From DAOTTX01 sp034437515 (lineage in GTDB: Bacteria > Chloroflexota > Anaerolineae > Aggregatilineales > Phototrophicaceae), in the NCBI GenBank assembly GCA_034437515.1, contig DAOTTX010000363.1, positions 1-64,000 on the forward strand: 64,000 nt of DNA, given 5' to 3'. Below the pieces are notes generated by a model, which was given only the letters and a program-made list of their open reading frames with translations, did no database searches and was not told where the DNA came from. Positions within the stretch are counted from its first letter, which is position 1, and every line of letters begins with the position of its first letter. Made by a program: the position numbers and the translations under genes. Of the stretch, positions 34,901 through 43,819 are shown piece by piece.

Positions 34901-35772
34901 ATTACTATATGGGCATCGATGGCGGCGGTAGTAAGCTTCGTATAGTCATTAAATCACCGGGGAATAAACCAATCGTAGATCAAACAAGCAAAGGAATTAA
35001 CGTCCGCAGCACAAACCAGGCACAGGCAAGCTTAGATTTGCAAAACAGTATTCGTGCCGCGTTGAACAAAACAACTATACGGGTGAAGGCCGTTGGTATC
35101 GGTATCGCGGGGGCGGCACTGCTTAAGGATTGGGTGCATGAGACCATCGCTAACATCATCCATGATGTTCCTATAGTCATAACATCAGACTTAGAAATAG
35201 CATTGATCGGTGTACACGGAAAACGACAGGGATTATTAATCCTAGCCGGGACGGGAAGTGCCGCCTACGGCATCACGACAAATGGACACACACATCAAAC
35301 AGGTGGTTGGGGCTATCTACTAGGGGATGAGGGCAGCGGCTACTGGATCGGTTTACAAATGCTCAAAGCCTATATCAACAGGCTGGATGGTTACGACACA
35401 TTAAACTCAATTCTATGCACACAGATCGAACAAACTTTGCAGATTAACACAAAAGCGGCTATCCTCGATTTTATGTACACACCATCGGATCCACCGGTCA
35501 CTGCTATTGCCAGTCTCGCACCACTTGTATTAGCAAGCGATGACCCAATCGCAAGCCAAATCATCGAACAGGCAGCACAAGCACTTTACCGACTAGCGGC
35601 AGGCGTCACCGACCAACTGGGGCACTTACCTATACGGTTCGCGGGTGGCATTTTGAGCAGCGAAAACCGGTTGAGTCGTCGTCTGTGCGAGTTGCTAGAT
35701 CTCTCAGAGTTTCCACACGCACTGTACGAACCAGTCATCGGCGCGACTTTGCTGGCACAAGAACAAGGATAA
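34897..35772 (+). CDS. BadF/BcrA-type amino sugar kinase (GlcNAc/MurNAc kinase, MurK-like)
   Basis: 291 residues of the BadF/BadG/BcrA/BcrD ATPase family: GIDGGGSKLRIVI (phosphate-1 loop), GIGIAGAALLKDW, LILAGTGSAAYGI (adenosine side), GGWGYLLGDEGSGYWIGLQM and FAGGILSSENRLS. In Clostridium a member of this family, MurK, phosphorylates both MurNAc and GlcNAc; between anmK and murQ this gene is well placed to do the same with sugars freed by NamZ and NagZ. The start is the ATG overlapping the anmK stop. Third codon positions are clearly richer in A/T than in anmK or murQ, suggesting a separate origin. Confidence 0.88.
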   Translation: MNYYMGIDGGGSKLRIVIKSPGNKPIVDQTSKGINVRSTNQAQASLDLQNSIRAALNKTTIRVKAVGIGIAGAALLKDWVHETIANIIHDVPIVITSDLEIALIGVHGKRQGLLILAGTGSAAYGITTNGHTHQTGGWGYLLGDEGSGYWIGLQMLKAYINRLDGYDTLNSILCTQIEQTLQINTKAAILDFMYTPSDPPVTAIASLAPLVLASDDPIASQIIEQAAQALYRLAAGVTDQLGHLPIRFAGGILSSENRLSRRLCELLDLSEFPHALYEPVIGATLLAQEQG

Positions 35773-35774
35773 AT

Positions 35775-36656
35775 ATGCTAACGGAACAATCCAATTCACG
35801 TAGCCAACACATCGACTCAATGACATCTGAGGAAATCATTCAGACGATCAACGAGGAAGATCGCACCGTCGCGGACTCGATCTCGCGAGCACTACCGCAG
35901 ATTGCACAAGCCATAGACCTGATCGTCGAGCGGTTAAATCGGGGCGGACGGCTGATTTACGTCGGTGCGGGAACAAGTGGGCGGCTCGGTATGTTGGACG
36001 CGGTCGAATGTGTACCGACGTTCGGCACCGCACCGGAACTCGTCCAGGCGATTATCGCCGGAGGAGAGACCGCGTTGGTCACAGCGGTTGAGGGCGCAGA
36101 AGACGACATCGAACAAGCCGCACTTGATCTCGCTGATCTCGAAGTGAACGCCGATGATGTGGTATGCGGCATCGCCGCCAGCGGACGCACACCCTATGTG
36201 ATTGCTGCGATGAACTATGCGTCGAACGTTGGTGCGGTGACGCTCGGCATCGCCTGTAACGATCCAGCACCATTACTACAAGCGGTCGATGTAGCGATCC
36301 CTGTGCCCGTTGGGCCGGAAGTGGTCACCGGCAGCACACGGATGAAAGCCGGTACCGCACAGAAAATGGTCTTGAACATGCTCAGCACAGCGACCATGAT
36401 CCGGCGTGGCAAGGTCTACGGCAATTTAATGGTCGATTTACAGATCACCAACCAGAAGCTCGCCCACCGCGCCCGGCAGATCATCGAGCATCTGACCGGC
36501 ATCGATGACGAGCAAGCCGAGGCACTCATCAAAGCAGCGGACAACGACGTGAAGGTCGCCATTGTGATGGCGAAGCGCGATGTTGACGCCGAACAAGCAC
36601 GAGAACTATTACAAACCGCAGGTGGACATTTACGCGAGGTTATCGACGATGCCTGA
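35775..36656 (+). CDS. murQ: N-acetylmuramic acid 6-phosphate etherase
   Basis: 293 residues. It splits the lactyl ether of MurNAc-6-phosphate to give GlcNAc-6-phosphate. The SIS domain shows YVGAGTSGRLGMLDAVECVP (residues ~62-81) and VVTGSTRMKAGTAQKMVLNM, with the family Glu residues near FGTAPELVQAIIAGG. The ATG at 35775 is two bases after the kinase stop. The last 8 bp overlap the GNAT gene. Full length, no defects seen. Confidence 0.96.
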   Translation: MLTEQSNSRSQHIDSMTSEEIIQTINEEDRTVADSISRALPQIAQAIDLIVERLNRGGRLIYVGAGTSGRLGMLDAVECVPTFGTAPELVQAIIAGGETALVTAVEGAEDDIEQAALDLADLEVNADDVVCGIAASGRTPYVIAAMNYASNVGAVTLGIACNDPAPLLQAVDVAIPVPVGPEVVTGSTRMKAGTAQKMVLNMLSTATMIRRGKVYGNLMVDLQITNQKLAHRARQIIEHLTGIDDEQAEALIKAADNDVKVAIVMAKRDVDAEQARELLQTAGGHLREVIDDA

Positions 36657-37122
36657 CATGCTGGTCAAACTCTATGATCTACCGCCGCTAGAATCGGTGC
36701 TCGCTGAAACACGCAAAACCGAGATCGACATACGCCGCAGTATCACCCCGGAAAAACATATCGTCATCGAATGGATCAAAATGTACTTCAGTGCTTTCTG
36801 GGCGAGCGAGGCTGATGTCGCCTATGCGCGTGACCCGGTGAGTTGCTTCGTCGCCGTCGAAAAAGAGACATTGATCGGTTTTGCCTGCTACGATGTAACA
36901 AAGCGCGGGTTCTTCGGGCCGACCGGCGTAGGTGAAGCCGCACGCGGACGTAGCGCGGGGAAAGCGTTATTCCTCGTTTGCCTACATGATATGTGGGCGC
37001 AGGGTTATGGGTATGGCATCATCGGTGCAGCGGGGCCGGTTGACTTCTATCAGAAAGTCGTGGGTGCGGTCGTCATCGAGGACTCGTGGCCCGGTGTTTA
37101 TCGCGGAATGCTACGATCTTAA
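36649..37122 (+). CDS. GNAT-family acetyltransferase of the recycling operon
   Basis: 157 residues from ATG 36649 (an ATG at 36658 is also possible). The N-terminus (MPDMLVKLYDLPP) leads into a GNAT fold: SCFVAVEKETLIGFACYD forms beta strands and GVGEAARGRSAGKALFLVCL the acetyl-CoA loop, with RGRSAGKA in place of the usual R/QxxGxG/A. AAGPVDFYQKVVGAVVI is like the late strand of sugar-related GNATs. The 8-bp overlap with murQ ties it to amino sugar recycling, perhaps acetylating glucosamine or a phosphate form. Function is inferred from position only. Confidence 0.8.
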   Translation: MPDMLVKLYDLPPLESVLAETRKTEIDIRRSITPEKHIVIEWIKMYFSAFWASEADVAYARDPVSCFVAVEKETLIGFACYDVTKRGFFGPTGVGEAARGRSAGKALFLVCLHDMWAQGYGYGIIGAAGPVDFYQKVVGAVVIEDSWPGVYRGMLRS

Positions 37123-37674
37123 CAATTTATGAGATTAGTAAAAAACACCCAACTTACTCTTTATTCGCGTAAGAAAAAAGTCAAAAAGTGAATTAATCTG
37201 ACCCTTTGTAAACTTTTATGACCACCTTGATAAGCAGACATAACAAATAGCATTCTCGAAAAGAACATAAATCCTGTATATAGATACTAGATTAATTAAT
37301 ATATATTCCTTTTGACAAATAGACTTTAACTTTAGGATCAAAAAGCAGCGCAAATGGTCAATATTGAGTTTCTACAGACAGTAATTCAGGAAAGTCTAAA
37401 ATTCTTACGCGAACGATGAGAACTTATTCTACTCTAAGAAGAATTTTCCACTGGTTTCATGTATCATTCTGTTAATTGCGATCCAAAATGAGTATTGCTT
37501 TAGGCTGTTCCAGATAAAAGGCAAAGCAAAAAGATGGTAAACTCTCAATACACGCCCAAATGGTTCGTCCGAAGCGCGCCATTACCGCCTTTACTTTGCT
37601 CCGACATTCCACTGGAATAGCCTTATCTCTATGCACAGCCGAAACACCTAACCACTACCCGATGCAGAATTTTG
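37123..37674. other. AT-rich gap between murQ operon and lut operon
   Basis: About 430 bp from 37123 are far richer in A/T than anything else in the window. It holds a perfect TTGACA (37312-37317), a weak TAGGAT 15 bases later and a 21-codon frame at 37354-37419 that begins MVNIEFLQTVIQES and ends in a helical LKFLRER; no ribosome site precedes it. A second short frame begins at 37534. Neither is convincing as a gene. No tRNA or terminator for either flanking operon was recognised. Confidence 0.4.
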
Positions 37675-38307
37675 CTATTCCACCAGGACGACGTGTAAAT
37701 CCTTCGGGCCATGTGCGCCGAGCACGAGTTCCATACCGATGTCGGCGGTACGGCTGGCCCCGGAGATAACGACAACGTTACTTGTCTTTTGGAAGTCGTC
37801 TTTATTCTGCCCAGCGAACCATACATCGAGGTTGGGTACAATCTGCTCGACCTTAACCACCGCAATGTGTACCAATGGCAGCAGCGAGGCTGTGCGCGGT
37901 TTGCCGGGGCCGCTGTTCACCACAATTGAGCCGGTGGAGGCCAAAGCGCCATCGACGCCAGTGATGCCGACCCGCACCGTACCATCACGCATATCAGCCG
38001 ATTTGATCGTCGAGTGTGCCAGAATAGGCCCTAAGCCGCTCACGGGAATGTAGGCGAAATCCCAATGCATGACGAGTTGATCGCCACCGAGCAGATCAAG
38101 CACAATCTCGACTGCATCGGCATCGGTCGTCGCTTCGTGGACGAGCACGTTGAGCTTCTTCGCCTCTTCGATGAAAGTCTGCTTGAGTGCAGCGGGTGAG
38201 TCGTCTTCGACCACGCTCATCTGGCGGCGGTCTTCGATAGGCGGCACATCAGTAAATGGTTGCTGCGCTTTACGCAATTTGCCGAGGATCTGCTCACGAC
38301 TGGCCAT
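37675..38307 (-). CDS. lutC: Lactate utilisation protein C
   Basis: 210 residues of the LutC/YkgG family (LUD domain). GTVRVGITGVDGALASTGSI and a C-terminal GASRTADIGMELVLGAHGP are the family hallmarks. LutABC together oxidise L-lactate to pyruvate. The ATG at 38307 follows AAGGAACG and overlaps the lutB end by 14 bp; a longer upstream frame inside lutB is unlikely. Last gene of the operon. Confidence 0.92.
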   Translation of the reverse strand: MASREQILGKLRKAQQPFTDVPPIEDRRQMSVVEDDSPAALKQTFIEEAKKLNVLVHEATTDADAVEIVLDLLGGDQLVMHWDFAYIPVSGLGPILAHSTIKSADMRDGTVRVGITGVDGALASTGSIVVNSGPGKPRTASLLPLVHIAVVKVEQIVPNLDVWFAGQNKDDFQKTSNVVVISGASRTADIGMELVLGAHGPKDLHVVLVE

Positions 38308-39694
38308 TTTGACGTTCCTTCCATAACTCATGGAACGACTTAGGCGCGAAACCGGGGAAGTCACGGTGTTCCTGCCACGTTTTCAACGGATTCGGCACCT
38401 TAGTGTGTAAGCCAAGCCGAATGCCAAGTTTTGCCGCTTTGCCGCCGAAGGCATATAAACGCGGTGATTTGTTCCCAAGCGCCCATAGCTTCATGGTGTT
38501 GTTCCAACGGGCGGGGGCTTCCTGCTGTTCGACGATATCCGCCCGTAGATCAAGCAGCATACGCGGCAGATCAATATCGACCGGGCAGACTTGCTTACAT
38601 GAGCCACATAAGGTGCTGGCCTGGGGTAAAGGTGTCGCACGATCCAACCCGATGTACAGCGGCGTCAGCACCGCGCCGATTGGCCCGCCGTATACCCAGC
38701 CGTAAGCGTGCCCACCCGTAGAACGATAAACCGGACAGGCGTTCAGACAAGCACCACAACGGATGCACGCCAGCGCCTCCGCGTATTTGGTGCCGTAGAT
38801 TTCGCTCCGTCCGTTGTCAAGTAAGATCACATAGACGTCTTTTGGGCCGTCGCCATCTTGCGAGGGACCACTGATGAGGTTAGTGTATACTGGCATCTTC
38901 TGACCGGTGCCGCTGCGGGGCAATACCTGCGTCAGTGTGACATAATCTTCAACGGACTCGATCACCTTCTCGATGCCGACGACGGCGACGTGCAAATCCG
39001 GCAGGGCGGTAACCATCCGCCCGTTACCTTCGTTCATCACAAGCGCGAGGCTACCTGTCTCCGCGATGATGAAGTTTCCACCGGTCACACCCATATCTGC
39101 GCCCTCGAACTTCTGGCGCAACGTCTCACGGGCAAAAGTGACCATCTTTACGGTGTCGTCAGTGTCGGGCATCTGCATCTCACGAATGAAGATCTCGCGT
39201 ACCTGCTCTTTAGTCTTGTGGATCACCGGCGCGATGATGTGACTCGGTGTCTCGTCGTTGAGCTGTAAAATCCACTCGCCGAGATCGGTTTCGACCACTT
39301 CGAGGCCGGCATTTTCCAGCGCATGGTTCAGTCCAATCTCCTCGGTGACCATACTCTTACTCTTGGCGACCGACTCCACACCATGCCGCTCGGCGATTTC
39401 CAACATGAGCTTATTTGCTTCGTCGGCGTCAGCGGCCCACAACACTTGAATGCCATTGGACTGCATATTGCTTTCGGCTCGTCCCAGCAGATCAGGCAGA
39501 TTGCGGAGCGCGCGGCGCTTGGCTTCGGCGGCTTGCTGGCGCATGGCCTCGCCGTGTTCGTCGCCGTGCATAAACATCGCGTTGAGCCGGTTGTTGTAGG
39601 CGTTGTTCGTGCCTTTGGTGACCGCTGCCTGCGTGTCTTTGTCACGAATGGCGATCTCCGCGAGGGAAACAAAATCGTGCGATCTAACTTCCAT
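38294..39694 (-). CDS. lutB: Lactate utilisation iron-sulfur protein B
   Basis: 466 residues. An N-terminal LUD domain (to ~290) with GVTGGNFIIAETGSLALVMN is followed by two [4Fe-4S] motifs, CIRCGACLNACPVY and LCGSCKQVCPVDI, and a C-terminal tail with GKAAKLGIRLGL. It is the electron-transfer subunit of the LutABC lactate oxidase. The ATG at 39694 lies 11 bp before the lutA stop; a further upstream start inside lutA is not needed. Cysteines are all present. Confidence 0.94.
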   Translation of the reverse strand: MEVRSHDFVSLAEIAIRDKDTQAAVTKGTNNAYNNRLNAMFMHGDEHGEAMRQQAAEAKRRALRNLPDLLGRAESNMQSNGIQVLWAADADEANKLMLEIAERHGVESVAKSKSMVTEEIGLNHALENAGLEVVETDLGEWILQLNDETPSHIIAPVIHKTKEQVREIFIREMQMPDTDDTVKMVTFARETLRQKFEGADMGVTGGNFIIAETGSLALVMNEGNGRMVTALPDLHVAVVGIEKVIESVEDYVTLTQVLPRSGTGQKMPVYTNLISGPSQDGDGPKDVYVILLDNGRSEIYGTKYAEALACIRCGACLNACPVYRSTGGHAYGWVYGGPIGAVLTPLYIGLDRATPLPQASTLCGSCKQVCPVDIDLPRMLLDLRADIVEQQEAPARWNNTMKLWALGNKSPRLYAFGGKAAKLGIRLGLHTKVPNPLKTWQEHRDFPGFAPKSFHELWKERQNGQS

Positions 39695-40472
39695 GAGGTT
39701 CTTGTCCCGTTTTCTCTGGCAGGCCCTCCGCCAGCACATCAGCAATGTGACGTACACGCTTGTGCGATCCCTTGCGTGAGAGGCCGCCGTTCATGTGCAT
39801 CAGACAGCTTGCATCCCCGCAGATGATGGTTTCCGCATCGGACGCATCGATATTGGTCACCTTTTTTTCCAGTATCGCCGCACTGACGCCAGGCATCTTT
39901 ACGCTGAACAAACCGCCGAATCCGCAGCATACATCACACTCGCGTAGGTCGTGTAGTTCGGCGTTATCGGTGTTTTGCATCAAGCGCCGCGCCTGTCCGC
40001 TGATCCCTAACAGACGTAAACCATGACACGAGTCATGGAAGGCGAAACTTTTATGTTCTGGCAGGGCGAGGCTTAGATCGTCGAAACCGAGGCCGTCTAC
40101 GAGATATTCGGTAAATTCCCAGGTAATGACGGCAGCGCGTTCGGCACGTTCACGCCACACCGGGTCATCGGCGAACAGCGCCGGGTATTCGTGACGTACC
40201 ATCCCCGCGCAGGAGCCGGACGGCGTCACGATGACTTCGGCGTCGGCGAAAGCGGTCAGAAACTGCTCGGCGACATCCCGCGCTTCTTGCCGGTAACCGG
40301 CGTTGAAGGCCGGTTGCCCACAACAGGTCTGCGCTTGCGGAAAATCGACCTCAATACCGAGGTATTCCAGAATATCCACGACAGACATGCCGGTCTGCGG
40401 GTAGATCATATCGACGATGCAGGTCACGAATAACGAAACTGTCTTCTCTCTAGGGCAAGGGCGAGGCTGCAT
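39684..40472 (-). CDS. lutA: Lactate utilisation protein A (CCG domains)
   Basis: 262 residues with two cysteine-rich CCG domains: ACxxD-like VTCIVDMIYP with QTCCGQPAFNAGY, and FHDSCHGLRLLG with ECDVCCGFGGLFSVK. These bind an unusual iron-sulfur cluster in heterodisulfide reductase and glycolate oxidase relatives. AAGGA lies 8 bases before the ATG. It is the first lut gene, 23 bp after a tyrosine recombinase on the same strand, so the lut genes may depend on the recombinase promoter unless one hides inside that gene. No LutR/LldR regulator or lactate permease is present. Confidence 0.94.
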   Translation of the reverse strand: MQPRPCPREKTVSLFVTCIVDMIYPQTGMSVVDILEYLGIEVDFPQAQTCCGQPAFNAGYRQEARDVAEQFLTAFADAEVIVTPSGSCAGMVRHEYPALFADDPVWRERAERAAVITWEFTEYLVDGLGFDDLSLALPEHKSFAFHDSCHGLRLLGISGQARRLMQNTDNAELHDLRECDVCCGFGGLFSVKMPGVSAAILEKKVTNIDASDAETIICGDASCLMHMNGGLSRKGSHKRVRHIADVLAEGLPEKTGQEPHGS

Positions 40473-40495
40473 AAATTTCCTTACGATAATTTTAC

Positions 40496-41467
40496 TTAAT
40501 ACGTCGTCTTAAAGCGTCCACGACGCTTGCGAGCGTCGGCAGGCATCGAATAGCCCTGAATGGTCGTGCTGGCATGGGCGTGCCCTAGCTGTGCCTGTAC
40601 ATCCGATGTCGGGTGGTTGTTCGTCAGCAGATCGGTACCCAGGGTGCGACGGGCGTCATGGGGGGTGAAATCGATCCCGCAGGCCGCGCTGGTTTTCTCT
40701 ACGATTTGATTGACGGCGCGGACGTTCACCGGGCGATCTTTGCCGGGACGGTCGGCTTTGTTGATCGAGCAGAAGATGTATTGACGATCTTCGCCGGTGG
40801 CTTGCTCCAGCGCCCGTTGGTAGGTGCGTAAGGCTTTGACAGCGGTGTCGTCCGGCCCTTCGACGATAGCCACATCTCGGCGTTTGTCGCCTTTGCCGTG
40901 CCGTACCCGCACCACGCCTTCACGTAGATCAATGTCTTCCCAACGCAAGACGACGGCCTCACTACGGCGCAGACCGGTGTAAAACAGCACGGCGAGCAAC
41001 GCCCGATTACGTTTGTAGATCAGCTTTCGACCTTTCCAGACACGCAACGCTTCCCAGACATCGGTGTTGTTCAGCGCACGACGTTCGCGTTCCTCACCAC
41101 CGAGATTCTGGACTGGCACACGCAGCAGACGCAGCGCCTCGTAGATCGAGCGGTATTTCGGCTGGGTGCTGTCGAGCGCCATCACCCGTGCGAGTTTGCG
41201 CAACGCAGCGAGATGACGCTGGCGGGTGCTTTTCGTCACCGGTTGCGCGATGAGAAAGTCACGCACATCGAGCGGACGTAACTCAAGCGGGATGCTTCTG
41301 TTCCTGGCACACCATTCCTGCCACAGTTCGTAGGTATGCCCGTAAGTACGGGCGCTGCTAGGCGCGACGGTTGAAAGCGCAAATTCGGCGACAGTCTTAA
41401 AAGAAACGACGGTGAGCGAAGCGCGTTCCGCGTCATCTGGGATAATAAGTTCGGTTTCTGAAGTCAT
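40496..41467 (-). CDS. Tyrosine recombinase/integrase
   Basis: 323 residues from ATG 41467 (a longer start at 41497 is possible). An N-terminal SAM-like DNA-binding domain (TVAEFALSTVAPSSARTYGH) precedes a complete catalytic domain: Arg in TGLRRSEAVVLRW, Lys in RHGKGDKRRDV, His-Arg in PHDARRTLG, His in LGHAHASTT and the Tyr nucleophile in IQGYSMP. The size fits Xer-like or small integron/phage integrases. XerC/D identity is not certain, and no att site or excisionase was seen. It runs directly into lutA. Confidence 0.9.
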   Translation of the reverse strand: MTSETELIIPDDAERASLTVVSFKTVAEFALSTVAPSSARTYGHTYELWQEWCARNRSIPLELRPLDVRDFLIAQPVTKSTRQRHLAALRKLARVMALDSTQPKYRSIYEALRLLRVPVQNLGGEERERRALNNTDVWEALRVWKGRKLIYKRNRALLAVLFYTGLRRSEAVVLRWEDIDLREGVVRVRHGKGDKRRDVAIVEGPDDTAVKALRTYQRALEQATGEDRQYIFCSINKADRPGKDRPVNVRAVNQIVEKTSAACGIDFTPHDARRTLGTDLLTNNHPTSDVQAQLGHAHASTTIQGYSMPADARKRRGRFKTTY

Positions 41468-41502
41468 AATAATGCTCTCGTCACTGCGCAAAGACAACTC
41501 TG

Positions 41503-41508
41503 ACTATA
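41503..41508 (-). promoter_or_regulatory. Possible extended -10 box of the recombinase gene
   Basis: On the minus strand TGCTATAGT gives a TG-extended TATAGT box about 35 bases before the ATG at 41467. The -35 region is poor. If real it supports the shorter start, since the alternative start at 41497 would lie at the transcript start. Confidence 0.35.
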
Positions 41509-41623
41509 GCACATTAATCACTACAGCAAAAATTTTATCACGAATTGGATTCAGCATCTAAAATGTGCTGGTGTTCTTGCATCCAGCCTCGTCTCGCATA
41601 CTGCATACCGCCGTTTTCAAGGA

Positions 41624-41652
41624 TAGACGACCTGCGACATCACCACTATAAT
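41624..41652 (+). promoter_or_regulatory. Predicted promoter of the glycan locus
   Basis: TAGACG (41624-41629) and a perfect TATAAT (41647-41652) are 17 bases apart. Transcription would start near 41659, 29 bases before the wzt ATG, with AGAGG as the ribosome site. Confidence 0.55.
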
Positions 41653-41687
41653 GCCGTGTCGATAATCGCAAGAGGCAATAACATCGC

Positions 41688-42971
41688 ATGAGCGAGACCG
41701 TCATCGACGTGCAAGGGTTGGGCAAACAGTATCACATCGGTGCCCTGAACCAACAGAAGATCACGCTGCGCCAGTCCATGACCCGTGCCGTGACCGCACC
41801 TGTACGACGCGCGTTCAACGTCCTGCGCGGGCAAGCCAGCGCCGCCTCTGACCTGCAAGAAACCATCTGGGCATTGAAAGACATCTCTTTTCAGGTCAAG
41901 CGTGGTGAGGTGCTAGGCGTCATCGGGCACAACGGTTCCGGCAAAAGCACATTGCTCAAATTGCTCACGCGCATCACACAACCGACCACCGGGCAGATCG
42001 ACATCATCGGGCGAGTCGGCGCACTGCTGGAAGTCGGCACTGGCTTTCACCCGGAGTTGACCGGGCGCGAGAACATCTACCTCAACGGGTCGATCTTAGG
42101 GATGCGTCGGGCGGAAACGACCCATCACTTCGATGAGATCGTCGAGTTCGCCGGGGTAGGGCAGTTTATTGACACACCGGTCAAGCATTATTCCAGCGGA
42201 ATGTATACACGGTTGGCGTTTGCTGTTGCCGCGCACCTCAACCCGGAGATTCTGCTGGTCGATGAAGTACTGTCGGTCGGTGATGCGGCCTTTCAGAAGC
42301 GGTCAATTGGTAAGATGGACGAGGTCTCTCAGCAGGGACGCACGGTGCTTTTCGTCAGTCATAATATGGCAGCGGTACGCAGCTTGTGTCCGCGATCTTT
42401 ACTGCTAGAAAAAGGGGAGATCGCCTGCCTGGACAGCACGGCACAATGCCTGGATCGTTATCTGACCACACAGAGCGGGATGCCCAAACACATTGATCTC
42501 ACCAACCATTCACGACAAAATCTGCGCGGATACTCAGGACGCATCCAGATGACTGAGATCAGCATTGATGTACCCGGTGACACGGCGACGTTTTACACCG
42601 ACGAGGCCCCTAATATCGAGTTGACGTTCGACATTCACGAAACCGTGCAGGATGTGACCTTCGGCATGGCGGTGTTTACCCGTGATGACGTGCGCGTCTT
42701 TGATCTGGTCAGCCATGATAGCTTCGCGCCTATCGAGGCACTCAAACCGGGGACGTACACGGCACGCTGCACCATGCCGCATGATTTACTGCTGCCAGGG
42801 CAATATTACATCGAGCCAGGGGTGCGTAGCGGCAGCAGCATCGACATTGATTACATCCCACACGGCCTAGAAATTCAGGTCGAATCTCGCGAGAAAATCG
42901 ACTCCCTGTGGTTGACCAACCGCTGGGGGATCGTCAAAGTACACAGTGATTGGACGCTTGACAGGACTTGA
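41688..42971 (+). CDS. wzt: Polysaccharide ABC exporter ATPase with sugar-binding C-terminus (Wzt)
   Basis: 427 residues. The ATPase domain (to ~250) has GHNGSGKSTLLKLLTRI (Walker A), RVGALLEVGTGFHPELTGREN, the signature YSSGMYTRLAFAVA and LLVDEVLSVGD, all specific to TagH/Wzt exporters. The C-terminal ~140 residues form a beta-sandwich Wzt_C domain that reads the modified end of the O-antigen-like chain before export. This implies a capped polymer, and several methyltransferases in the locus could make such a cap. Its permease partner lies 12 kb downstream in the same cluster, an unusual separation. Confidence 0.93.
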   Translation: MSETVIDVQGLGKQYHIGALNQQKITLRQSMTRAVTAPVRRAFNVLRGQASAASDLQETIWALKDISFQVKRGEVLGVIGHNGSGKSTLLKLLTRITQPTTGQIDIIGRVGALLEVGTGFHPELTGRENIYLNGSILGMRRAETTHHFDEIVEFAGVGQFIDTPVKHYSSGMYTRLAFAVAAHLNPEILLVDEVLSVGDAAFQKRSIGKMDEVSQQGRTVLFVSHNMAAVRSLCPRSLLLEKGEIACLDSTAQCLDRYLTTQSGMPKHIDLTNHSRQNLRGYSGRIQMTEISIDVPGDTATFYTDEAPNIELTFDIHETVQDVTFGMAVFTRDDVRVFDLVSHDSFAPIEALKPGTYTARCTMPHDLLLPGQYYIEPGVRSGSSIDIDYIPHGLEIQVESREKIDSLWLTNRWGIVKVHSDWTLDRT

Positions 42972-43023
42972 GCTTCGCTTTAATCTCAGCCTCACTCAAA
43001 GTTGCACGGAGTCATGATTTACT

Positions 43024-43815
43024 ATGTCTGGAATCTTCAAAACGGCGATCAGGCGTGTTCGCCATCATTTAAAACCACGCTACCGTATCGGTTCGGCCTT
43101 GCACTTCATCGCCGATCATCTGCTGCGGCCTTATGAAAAATCACCTCAGCAACGTGTCTGGATTGACGTCGGTTCGCACCTCGGTGAACGCACATTTCAT
43201 CATGCACAAGCTGACCCAAAACTGACCGTCTATGCGTTTGAGCCGAACATTGATCTGGTCGTACAGCGCCAGGGACGCCTACCGAACTTTCATGTGTTCG
43301 CGCAGGCCGTCTCCGATAAAGAAGGTCAGGCGACTTTTCACATCACCGCGTATGATTATGCCAGTTCGCTGCTGCCGCTTGACCCCGACACGGGATGGGA
43401 CGAAGAATGGGATGTCAGCGTTGCCGAAACACGCACCGTGCCGACCGTGCGCCTGGATAATTTTATGGATCGGATGCAAATCGACGAGGTAGATTTCCTC
43501 AAGATCGACGCACAAGGACATGATTTCACCGTCATTCGTTCCGCCGGGGAGCGCATCCGCGATGTGAAACATATCGATACAGAAGTGATGACCGGCAAGA
43601 CCGCGCTCTACATCGGCGAAGACGATAAACGTGAGATGATCGAGTATCTGCTGGCGCGGGGGTTCATCCTACTGCGCATCGGGACTGTCACCAATGGTTG
43701 GGCGGAAGACCTCGAATTTATTCGTGCCGATGTCGCCACGCTGGAGCAGCACGCCCGCGCGATTTCCGTCGAAGATGCGATCAAGACCTCGCAAAAAGTC
43801 CCGGCGGAAAAGTAA
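43024..43815 (+). CDS. FkbM-family methyltransferase
   Basis: 263 residues. The SAM site is VWIDVGSHLGERTFH (residues ~41-55) with VYAFEPNIDLVVQ after it, and the family second half shows TVRLDNFMDRMQIDEVDFLKID and AQGHDFTVIRSAGE. FkbM enzymes O-methylate sugars or polyketides. A short basic lead precedes the fold. Only 4 bp separate it from a second FkbM gene. In this locus it probably methylates a glycan hydroxyl. Confidence 0.87.
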   Translation: MSGIFKTAIRRVRHHLKPRYRIGSALHFIADHLLRPYEKSPQQRVWIDVGSHLGERTFHHAQADPKLTVYAFEPNIDLVVQRQGRLPNFHVFAQAVSDKEGQATFHITAYDYASSLLPLDPDTGWDEEWDVSVAETRTVPTVRLDNFMDRMQIDEVDFLKIDAQGHDFTVIRSAGERIRDVKHIDTEVMTGKTALYIGEDDKREMIEYLLARGFILLRIGTVTNGWAEDLEFIRADVATLEQHARAISVEDAIKTSQKVPAEK

Positions 43816-43819
43816 CCTC

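Noticed and set aside
36580..36648. N-terminal extension of the GNAT gene inside murQ
   Set aside because: It lies within murQ in another frame and adds no GNAT features; the ATG at 36649 gives the usual overlap.
37534..37620. Short frame starting MVNSQYTPKW in the murQ-lut gap
   Set aside because: 28 codons without a ribosome site or recognisable similarity; could be a gene fragment but cannot be supported.
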